Origin: JBGTLW01 sp964614575
Lineage (GTDB): Bacteria; Planctomycetota; Phycisphaerae; Phycisphaerales; Phycisphaeraceae
NCBI GenBank assembly: GCA_964614575.1
Contig: CAZTLX010000037.1
Coordinates: 1-24,430, forward strand
Length of the DNA stretch: 24,430 nucleotides
Reading direction: 5' to 3'
Each line of letters opens with the position of its first letter. Position 1 is the first letter of the stretch. Below the pieces are notes generated by a model. That model made no database searches. It was not told the DNA's origin and worked only from the letters and a program-made list of their open reading frames with translations. The translations under genes and the position numbers were made by a program. Positions 1 through 6,658 of the stretch are shown here, in pieces.

Positions 1-2345
1 TTCGGCCCGGCCTGATCGGCGAGCTTGCGCAGGTCCGGCCCCTCGCCGACGACCACGAGCTTGCGATTCGGCATGCGGTTGAACGCCTCGATGATCAGGT
101 CGATGCGCTTGTAGGGCACCATGCGCGAGGCGGTGAGGTAGTACTCTTCGCGGTCGGCATCAGCGCGGAACCGCCCCACTTCCACCGGCGGGTAGATCGT
201 CACGGCCTTGCGGCGGTAGGTCTTTTCGATGCGGCGGGCGATGTAGTCGGAGTTGGCGACATAGACGTCGACGCCCAGCGACGAGCGCGCATCCCACGTG
301 CGGATGTAGTGGAGGATGCTGCGGGCGAGCATGGCCTTGGGCGAGTAGCGCAGGTTCTGGCGTTCGAGGTATTGGTGCTGCAGGTCCCAGGCGTAGCGGA
401 CCGGTGAGTGGCAGTAGCAGATGTGCAGTTGATCGGGCCCGGTAAGCACGCCCTTGGCGGCGGTGTAGGAGCTGGAGATGACGATGTCGTAGCTGGAGAG
501 GTCGAGCTGCTCGATGGCGAAGGGCATCAGCGGGAGCAGGGCGCGGTGTTTTTTCGCGGCGAGGGGGATGCGCTGGAGGATCGAGGTTTTCGGCTTCTTG
601 CCGCGGAGGAAGTGGCGGTGTTCTGCGGGCACGAAGTCGAAGAGGCTGAAGATGTCGCAGTCGGGGAACAGGTCGATGATCTGCTCGAGGACACGTTCGG
701 CGCCGGCGTAGGTGTAGAGGAAGTCGTGGACGACGGCGATGCGCAGGCCGTCGAGCGGGTGGGCGGGGTCGGCGTCGGGCCGCGGGCCGACCCACGGTCG
801 GCGCATGGTGGCGGGGTTGATCTTCTCGAAGCCGTCGATCTGCGGCAGGGCCTTGCGTCCGGCGCGGCCGGCGGGCTGGTGCTGATCGCGGATGTCGGCG
901 ACCGAGTGCTCGGACATCAGGCGGCTAAAGAGCGCGATGCGGTGCCCGGCCGATTCGAGCGAGCCGGTGGTCAGCGCCTCGACGCGGGCGCGGAGGCACT
1001 CGTCGCCGCGTCGCTGGCGGATGGGCACGGTAGCGGTGAGGCGTTCGAGGGTCTCGTCGATTTCTTCGACGGGGCGCCAGGAGAGGGTGCGGGTGGAGCC
1101 GTCGCGCCCGGTGACGGGCAGGTCGAGCGCGACCAGGTCGAACGACTCGGCGGCCTCGCAGACGCGCTGCCACCAGTGGCTGAAGCTGCGGACCTCGCGG
1201 AAGCGGAGTTGCATGTCTTCAAAGGCGTTGTGGAAGCGTTTGGAGACGCGGTCGTGGTTGCGTTTGCGGCGGATGGCCGAGAGCATCTCACGCGTGCGCA
1301 GCGACCCGGCGAAGCGGAACAGGCCGTAGATCAGCGGCACGGCGAGGGTGAGGATGCCCAGCGTGGCCCAGCCCTGGGCGGTGATGGCGAGGACACCGAT
1401 GCCGACCGCGGCGAGGGAGACAAGGTGGATGAGCACGACCGCGTGGGGGTGGCGGACACCCATGTCGATCAGGTGGTGGTGGATGTGGCCGCGCTCGGAG
1501 GAGAAGACGGAGCGGCGCTGGACGAACTTGCGTCGGAACATGGTCAGGGCCATATCGACGAGGGGGATGGCGAGGGCGAGGGCGGGCAGGAGCATGCCGC
1601 GGGCGGTGCCGATCAGGGGGTTGGCGATGACGGCCGAGCCGGCGACGAGGAAGCCGAGGGTGAGGCTGCCGGCGTCGCCCATGAAAGCCTTGGCGGGGTG
1701 GCGGTTGAAGACGAGGAAGCCGAGGTTCGCGCCGACCAGCGCGAGGGGGACCACCGCGATGACCGTCTCGCCGGCGAGCAGCAGCAAGGCGGCGAGCGTG
1801 CCGGCGGCGATGGTGACCAGGCCCGACGCCAGCCCGTCGAGCCCGTCGATGAAGGCGATGGCGGTGGTGATGGCCAGGACCCAGGCGATGGTGATGGGCC
1901 AGGCGGCCAGGCCGGTGGCGAACTGACCGGTCTCACCGAGGTGCCAGAGGTCGATGCTCGCCCCCGAGCCGCACAGCGCCGCGCCCGCGGCGAGGATCGC
2001 CAGCATCTTGAACTGCGACGAGACGGAGCGCACGTCATCGACCAGCCCGACGGTGAAGATAAACACCGCGGCGACCAGCAGCACCAACAGCTTGCGCGTC
2101 ATCAGGTCGTCGATCGTCTGCCCGAGCATCACCGCGGTCACCAGCCCGGCCACCCCGGCGACGAGGATGCCGGCCATCATGCCGATCCCGCCGACGCGCG
2201 GCACCGGGGCATCGTGCATCTTCCGCGGGTGCGGCGGGTCTTCCAACCCGAAGCGCGCGGCGACGGCGATGAGCACCGGCATCAACGACACGGTGACCAA
2301 CGCGGCGGGGATGACGACCAGCAGGATGAGCAGCCAGCTATTCAT
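1..2345 (-). CDS. Fusion of WecA/MraY-like sugar-1-phosphate transferase and GT4 glycosyltransferase (3' end outside window)
   Basis: A single open frame runs from an ATG at 2345 to the left edge (781 codons, no stop seen). Residues 1 to about 335 form a polytopic membrane protein of the polyprenyl-phosphate N-acetylhexosamine-1-phosphate transferase family. Visible motifs are VDDVRS (about residue 98), FIDGLDGLASG (about 162-172), GDAGSL (about 220) and HIHHHL (about 286). Such enzymes start a polysaccharide by loading a sugar phosphate on undecaprenyl phosphate at the inner membrane. Residues about 335-510 are a soluble linker resembling the cytoplasmic extension seen on some WecA relatives. 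From about 514 the protein is a GT4 glycosyltransferase: GLRIAVVHDF, then a GAERVLEQ segment, and KLVVVGEGP near the edge. An internal ATG at 806 has no convincing ribosome site, so I favour one fused product, though two translation units cannot be excluded. It lies 113 bases after the NusG-like gene and is probably cotranscribed with it. Confidence 0.82.
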   Translation of the reverse strand, partial: MNSWLLILLVVIPAALVTVSLMPVLIAVAARFGLEDPPHPRKMHDAPVPRVGGIGMMAGILVAGVAGLVTAVMLGQTIDDLMTRKLLVLLVAAVFIFTVGLVDDVRSVSSQFKMLAILAAGAALCGSGASIDLWHLGETGQFATGLAAWPITIAWVLAITTAIAFIDGLDGLASGLVTIAAGTLAALLLLAGETVIAVVPLALVGANLGFLVFNRHPAKAFMGDAGSLTLGFLVAGSAVIANPLIGTARGMLLPALALAIPLVDMALTMFRRKFVQRRSVFSSERGHIHHHLIDMGVRHPHAVVLIHLVSLAAVGIGVLAITAQGWATLGILTLAVPLIYGLFRFAGSLRTREMLSAIRRKRNHDRVSKRFHNAFEDMQLRFREVRSFSHWWQRVCEAAESFDLVALDLPVTGRDGSTRTLSWRPVEEIDETLERLTATVPIRQRRGDECLRARVEALTTGSLESAGHRIALFSRLMSEHSVADIRDQHQPAGRAGRKALPQIDGFEKINPATMRRPWVGPRPDADPAHPLDGLRIAVVHDFLYTYAGAERVLEQIIDLFPDCDIFSLFDFVPAEHRHFLRGKKPKTSILQRIPLAAKKHRALLPLMPFAIEQLDLSSYDIVISSSYTAAKGVLTGPDQLHICYCHSPVRYAWDLQHQYLERQNLRYSPKAMLARSILHYIRTWDARSSLGVDVYVANSDYIARRIEKTYRRKAVTIYPPVEVGRFRADADREEYYLTASRMVPYKRIDLIIEAFNRMPNRKLVVVGEGPDLRKLADQAGP

Positions 2346-2406
2346 GTGAAGTCCCTCGAAATGTGAAGCGCGAAATCATGACAACCACGGGAAGCTCTGC
2401 CGAATA

Positions 2407-2446
2407 CCCCGCCGAAACTCCGCTGCGCTGCGCATCGGCGGGCTTG
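2407..2446. repeat. Dispersed 40-base stem-loop repeat, copy A
   Basis: This 40-base segment matches 21545-21584 at 36 of 40 positions. It contains a perfect 8-base inverted repeat (CCCGCCGA at 2408-2415, TCGGCGGG at 2435-2442) around a 19-base loop. It lies between the NusG-like gene and the WecA-GT4 gene, so it would be transcribed within the operon. Its function is unknown. Two copies in 24 kb suggest a dispersed repeat family. Confidence 0.7.
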
Positions 2447-2458
2447 AAGTGCTTGGGG

Positions 2459-3010
2459 TTAATCTTCAAGGATCTCCAGCAGGTCGGCATCGATCTCCAG
2501 CGCCGCGCCCACGCCGAGGGTGGAGATCTGCAGCACGATGCGGGTCACCTCCCCGGTGTCGAGCACGGTGCCCAGGGTTTCCTTGAGCGGGCCCTTGGTC
2601 ACGCGGCAGCGCTGGCCCACGGCGAAGCGGGGGTAAAACTCGAGCACTTCCCCGCTGTCCAGCGCCCGCTCGACGCCGAGCAACTCCGCCACGAACCGCT
2701 CCTGATCGTCCACCTCGATGACATTGGCGACGCGGTTGGTCGCGAGCACCTGGTAGCGGGCCTCGCGGTCGCCGGCAAAGAAGAGGTACGAGCCGAACAG
2801 CGGGGCCATGTTCTTGCGCTTGCGTTCGCCGGAGAAGGTGACCCGCAGCGTCATGGGCAGGAAGTAATCGATGTGTTTGGCGGCCAAGTCCCACGCCAGC
2901 GCTTTTTCGTTGCGGGCCTTGGTGTGCGCGACCCACCACGGGCCGACGGCGTCGGCGACGCTGGGCAGCGTGGTCGGGCGGAGGGGCGGGTTGTCGGCGA
3001 GCTTGAGCAC
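2459..3010 (-). CDS. NusG-like transcription antiterminator (RfaH/UpxY-type paralog)
   Basis: The 183-residue product has the NusG architecture. An NGN domain starts near residue 24 with WWVAHTKARNEKALAWDL, and a KOW motif lies near the C-terminal third (VGQRCRVTKGPLKETLGTV). Specialised NusG paralogs of this kind bind RNA polymerase and let it pass terminators in long polysaccharide operons (RfaH in enterobacteria, UpxY in Bacteroides). Its place inside an exopolysaccharide locus, rather than beside secE and ribosomal protein genes, argues for the specialised role over housekeeping NusG. The start is a GTG directly after an in-frame TAA at 3011-3013, so the frame cannot be longer. The Shine-Dalgarno match is poor. 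Antitermination here is inferred from family and context. Confidence 0.85.
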   Translation of the reverse strand: MLKLADNPPLRPTTLPSVADAVGPWWVAHTKARNEKALAWDLAAKHIDYFLPMTLRVTFSGERKRKNMAPLFGSYLFFAGDREARYQVLATNRVANVIEVDDQERFVAELLGVERALDSGEVLEFYPRFAVGQRCRVTKGPLKETLGTVLDTGEVTRIVLQISTLGVGAALEIDADLLEILED

Positions 3011-3054
3011 TTAGTGATTGTCGCGAGCCGGGTAATCGGTGCGTTGCTTGGTGG

Positions 3055-3167
3055 AATGACGAACGACGAAGCCCGAATGACGAAGCTGAATCAAGCGGAA
3101 GCGTCGCCGTCTGTGGTCACAGGGGCTTGGTTCTATTTTCGTCATTCTGATTTCGTCATTCGTCATT
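3055..3167. repeat. Intergenic inverted-repeat element with 30-base arms
   Basis: Arms at 3055-3084 and 3138-3167 are inverted copies matching at 26 of 30 positions, separated by 53 bases. Each arm is built from repeats of the motif AATGACGAA or its complement. The element is A/T-rich compared with its surroundings and fills most of the gap between the ligase and NusG-like genes. It resembles a small non-coding palindromic element and would form a long hairpin in the operon transcript. Confidence 0.7.
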
Positions 3168-3226
3168 GCCCAGGCGCACCCTGTCCCCGTCGGTGCACCG
3201 ACTTGTTCAACAAATCACCGGTTGTG

Positions 3227-3250
3227 CCCGCCACCGCGTGCGGCGGCGGG
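3227..3250 (-). other. GC-rich stem-loop downstream of the ligase gene
   Basis: An inverted repeat with arms CCCGCCACCGC and GCGGCGGCGGG (10 of 11 paired) lies 17 bases past the stop of the ligase gene. No T-run follows on the minus strand, so it is not a standard intrinsic terminator. It may stabilise an mRNA end or cause pausing. Confidence 0.4.
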
Positions 3251-3266
3251 TCGATGGACGATCAGG

Positions 3267-5810
3267 CTACTGGTCGGTCCGGATAACCAGCTCGTCCATC
3301 AGCTCCATCGCGGCGGTCATCTGGGGCCGCAGGCGCAGGCAGATCCGCGCTTCGCGGGTCGCCTCTTCAACGTACCCCATCTCCGCCAGCGAGCGAGCTA
3401 ATTCGTAGCGCCAATTCACCTGGCCGTAGTCCACCGCCAGCGCATCCCGCAGGCGCGTCACCGCCGCCTCATGATCGCCCTCGCGCGCGAGCATCACGCC
3501 TAATTCCGCCTGCAACGAGGCGGGGGCGCGCGGCGCATCGGCCGCGGCGAAGAGCAGTTCTCGGGCCCGCGCCCGGCAGTCCGCGGCCAATAACGCGTCG
3601 CCGCTGCGGTCCCGCCGGGACAGTTCGTCTGCCAACCGCAGCAACCAGCCTCGGTCGCCGGCGACCAGTAGCGCCGCGAGGTCCGGTCGATCCGCATCGT
3701 AGAGCAGATAGTCCAGCGCCATCCGGGTCGCCCCCGACCATGTACGGCGGGCCTGCGCAAAGGCCTGCAACGCGCGATCAAAGTCCCCGTCCTCGGCGGC
3801 GAAGATGCCGGCAAACACCGACGCCATCGGATCAAGCGGCGCCAGTTGCTGGCCCAACGCGATCAGGTGCTCGCCGCGATCGGCCTGACCGAGCACAAAC
3901 ATGCGCAACTGCCCGGCCAGCAGCAGCGGCGGGCCGTAGGTCGGGGCGAGTCGGCGGCAGGCTTCCAGGTCTTCGGCGATGCGCTCGGAAAAGCCGAGCT
4001 CGGCCGGGTTCATCAGCAGCGCGCCGGTCTCGGGATCGAAGCGTCGATTGATCGACCGCCAGCGGAACTGCGCGAGCTGATAGGCGCGGTGGACATCGAG
4101 CGGCGCGGCCTCGGCGGCGGATTGCGCATCACGGATCAACGCCGCGAACTGCCGATCGGACGGGGCCTGCTCCTGGTCAAAGATGCGACGCTCCCAGTCA
4201 TAGGCGCGGAAGGCGGCGGCCTCGGCCTGCCGGGCGGTGTTGCCGCCCCAGAGGCACCAGATCATCGCGGCCGCAGCCATAGCCGCCAGCCCGGCCCGCC
4301 GGATCAGCCCGGGCGAGCGCTTCGCCCGCGGACCGGTCGCGGTGACCGACACGTCCTGGTCTTCCCAATGATCGGCCTTGGCGAGTTGACGATGGCGGTC
4401 GAGCCGACAGATCAGCGCGGCCGAAACCGCGGTCATCGCGGCGACGGCGGGCACGTGCTGGCCGAAGTCCGAGACGCTGTGGATCGCGATCGCGATCAGG
4501 CCCACCAGCAGGCCGATCGCCGCCCAGTGCATCGAGCGCAGCGGCCAAAGTGCGCAGCGGAGGCCGTGGAACGCGATCAGCGCCATGAACGCGACGATCA
4601 GTGCGAAGCCGACGATGCCGGTTTCCATGAGCAGTTGGGCGTACTCGTTTTCCGCGTGCGTCGCGAGGTTCGGCGCGCCGGTTCGGTCGAACTGCGGGAA
4701 GACGACTTCAAACGTGCCCAGCCCCGTGCCCAGGACCGGGTACTGCTGCCAGGCGACGGCGATGTCCCGGAGGATCTGCATGCGGCCGCCCTCGGCCTGA
4801 TCGAACTGGCGCAGCGTCGCGACGCGCTCGTACACCATGTCGAACCCGAAGACCAACAGCACCACAAACGCGAGCATGCCGACAGTCACCAGCACCGAAG
4901 AGCGCCGCCCCAGCCGCGTGCGCCACGCGAGGAACACCACGCCCAACCCCAACGCCGCGCACAGCGAGATCACCCCGCCGCGGCTCATCGACAGGCAGAT
5001 GCTCAGCGCCCCGAGCACCACCACCGCGACCAGGCCCCACCGGACATAACGCGCCGATCCGTGGCCGCGCCAGAACTGCTCGATGAAGCTGATGTGGCGG
5101 CGAGAGGCCGCGGTCATCTGCACCAGCAGCAGCGCCACCGCCGAGCCGATCGCGAGGTTCACGTATTGCGAAAAATGGCTGTGATTGAAGAACGGGCCGC
5201 TGAACGGGTGCCCCGCCGCGACGCCGGGGTACACCGCCCGCATCCCCGTGGCGTTCTGATACAGCGCCCAGCCGATGACCGCCCCGCCCGACAAGGCCAT
5301 CAGCCCGAGTACGCGCTGGATCTGGTCTGAGCGGCGGATGCTCTGATGCACGACCACGAACAGCGCGATCACCCACACCACCAGCCGCAGGTCACGCAGT
5401 GTCGCGTGCGGGTACAGCGAAATGGATTGCGCGGCGGGCGCACCGCCGGGCAGGTCGGCCAGCAGGTCTTGACGCGTGGCGACCGTGCCGGGCGAAAGGA
5501 CGCCGAGCAGGCCGTTAGGCAGGTTGATCAGTTGCAGCGAGCCGAGCGCGAGGAACGCGAGCATGGGGGCATAGGCCCAGGTCCAGGCCAGCGGTTGCTG
5601 CGGGCGGGCGATGCGATCGACGATCAGCGCAACGAGCATGCCCGCGGTGAGCAGGAACAGGACCTGCTGGCTCCACGCCTCGACCGAGCCATAGGCGAAC
5701 GGCGCGAACAGGAGCATCGCGCCCAGCAACAACTCGATCAACCGCTCGGCGGTGGACGCCGGTAGATGGATCGTGTCGGTTTCGACGGCATGTCGACTCA
5801 GCGTCGTCAC
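3267..5810 (-). CDS. O-antigen ligase/polymerase (Wzy_C) family membrane protein with C-terminal TPR-like region
   Basis: The product has 847 residues. Residues about 20-450 are strongly hydrophobic, with many membrane segments. A large loop holds the Wzy_C-type signature HAENEYAQLLMETG near residue 385. This family joins or polymerises undecaprenyl-linked glycans on the periplasmic side. Residues about 560-847 are soluble and Ala/Leu-rich with helix pairs that look like TPR repeats. I chose the GTG at 5810: it has GGAGGTGA just upstream and overlaps the TGA of the phosphatase gene in a GTGA arrangement. The frame stays open upstream to 5900, but that part lies inside the phosphatase gene. 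The overlap suggests translational coupling. Ligase and polymerase cannot be told apart from sequence alone. Confidence 0.87.
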   Translation of the reverse strand: MTTLSRHAVETDTIHLPASTAERLIELLLGAMLLFAPFAYGSVEAWSQQVLFLLTAGMLVALIVDRIARPQQPLAWTWAYAPMLAFLALGSLQLINLPNGLLGVLSPGTVATRQDLLADLPGGAPAAQSISLYPHATLRDLRLVVWVIALFVVVHQSIRRSDQIQRVLGLMALSGGAVIGWALYQNATGMRAVYPGVAAGHPFSGPFFNHSHFSQYVNLAIGSAVALLLVQMTAASRRHISFIEQFWRGHGSARYVRWGLVAVVVLGALSICLSMSRGGVISLCAALGLGVVFLAWRTRLGRRSSVLVTVGMLAFVVLLVFGFDMVYERVATLRQFDQAEGGRMQILRDIAVAWQQYPVLGTGLGTFEVVFPQFDRTGAPNLATHAENEYAQLLMETGIVGFALIVAFMALIAFHGLRCALWPLRSMHWAAIGLLVGLIAIAIHSVSDFGQHVPAVAAMTAVSAALICRLDRHRQLAKADHWEDQDVSVTATGPRAKRSPGLIRRAGLAAMAAAAMIWCLWGGNTARQAEAAAFRAYDWERRIFDQEQAPSDRQFAALIRDAQSAAEAAPLDVHRAYQLAQFRWRSINRRFDPETGALLMNPAELGFSERIAEDLEACRRLAPTYGPPLLLAGQLRMFVLGQADRGEHLIALGQQLAPLDPMASVFAGIFAAEDGDFDRALQAFAQARRTWSGATRMALDYLLYDADRPDLAALLVAGDRGWLLRLADELSRRDRSGDALLAADCRARARELLFAAADAPRAPASLQAELGVMLAREGDHEAAVTRLRDALAVDYGQVNWRYELARSLAEMGYVEEATREARICLRLRPQMTAAMELMDELVIRTDQ

Positions 5811-6658
5811 GCGGGGCTCACCTCCGAGGCGCGGGCGGCCGCCGCTTCGCCGAAGACGCGGCCGGTGTTTTCCAGGATGGCCAGGGGGTTTTCGAGGCAC
5901 AGCCGTTTGGCGCGGATCATGCCGTAGCGCTGCCGTAGCGCGGTGATCGCGTCGGTCAGCATCGGCGGCCGCGCGACCGCGTCGTGCGCATCGGTCGCGA
6001 CCAGCGCGACCTGCCCGGCGTCACACAACGCCCACGCCGCGTCTTGCGAGGCGGCCCCAAAATGCCCCAACAGGCTGCCCGCGGTGACCTGCAGCGCGGC
6101 CCCGGCCTGAACCCACGGCCGCACCGCGTCGGGCTGCTGCATCACCTTGGGATAGCGTTCGGGATGCGACAGGATGCCGCGATACCCCGCGGCGTGCAGA
6201 CGCGTCATCAGCGGCTCGGGCTCCACCCACACGCCGTGCGGCAGTTCCAGCAGCACGAAACGCCCGCCATCGCCGAGCGTACACAGCTCATCGGCCTCGA
6301 GCAGCTCGATCAGCCGCTCATCGACGCGGATATCACCGCCGGGGCGCACGGTCAGCGGGATCGCTTCGCGGTCCAGCGCCTGCTGCAGCGCGGCCACGGC
6401 GGCGCGNNNNNNNNNNCGGATGGCGGCGGCGAAGTTGGTGGTGTCGTACTTGCCCAGTTGATGCGGGGTGGCAATCACGGTGGTGATGCCGTCCTGCACC
6501 AGCGCCCGGCAGAGCCGGAGGGCGGCCTCGAGGTCGTGTGGGCCGTCGTCGAGGCCCGGCAGGCAGTGGCAATGAATATCCACCGACTCGGGCTGGCCGA
6601 AACGCTTGAGTCGATCCGCCTGATTGGGGTGGATATTGGTGGCCGGCCCGTCGCTCAC
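5807..6658 (-). CDS. PHP-family protein-tyrosine phosphatase (CpsB/CapC/YwqE type)
   Basis: The product is about 283 residues long. Metal-binding motifs of the PHP family are visible in order: DIHCHCLPGLDDGP near residue 27, ATPHQ, ELPHG, LSHPERYP and ATDAHD. CpsB/YwqE enzymes are metal-dependent phosphatases that remove phosphate from the tyrosine cluster of a partner BY-kinase, and such a kinase is encoded directly upstream. The GTG start at 6658 overlaps the kinase stop (GTGA), and the end overlaps the ligase start in the same way. A run of 10 N at 6407-6416 interrupts the gene near residue 81-84. The frame is the same on both sides, and the spacing between conserved blocks looks near normal, so little seems to be missing. 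Confidence 0.87.
   Translation of the reverse strand: MSDGPATNIHPNQADRLKRFGQPESVDIHCHCLPGLDDGPHDLEAALRLCRALVQDGITTVIATPHQLGKYDTTNFAAAIXXXXRAAVAALQQALDREAIPLTVRPGGDIRVDERLIELLEADELCTLGDGGRFVLLELPHGVWVEPEPLMTRLHAAGYRGILSHPERYPKVMQQPDAVRPWVQAGAALQVTAGSLLGHFGAASQDAAWALCDAGQVALVATDAHDAVARPPMLTDAITALRQRYGMIRAKRLCLENPLAILENTGRVFGEAAAARASEVSPA
6407..6416. other. Assembly gap (10 N)
   Basis: Ten unknown bases lie inside the phosphatase gene. Ten is a common placeholder length, so the true size is not known. The reading frame is preserved across it as drawn. Confidence 0.99.

Noticed and set aside
408..2366. 652-codon open frame on the plus strand
   Set aside because: It is the antisense of the WecA-GT4 gene in GC-rich DNA. 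Its product is low-complexity and has no recognisable motif, whereas the minus strand has clear family motifs.
3846..5330. Long plus-strand frame opposite the ligase gene
   Set aside because: Shadow of the GC-rich ligase gene; the product is Arg/His/Gln-rich with no domain.
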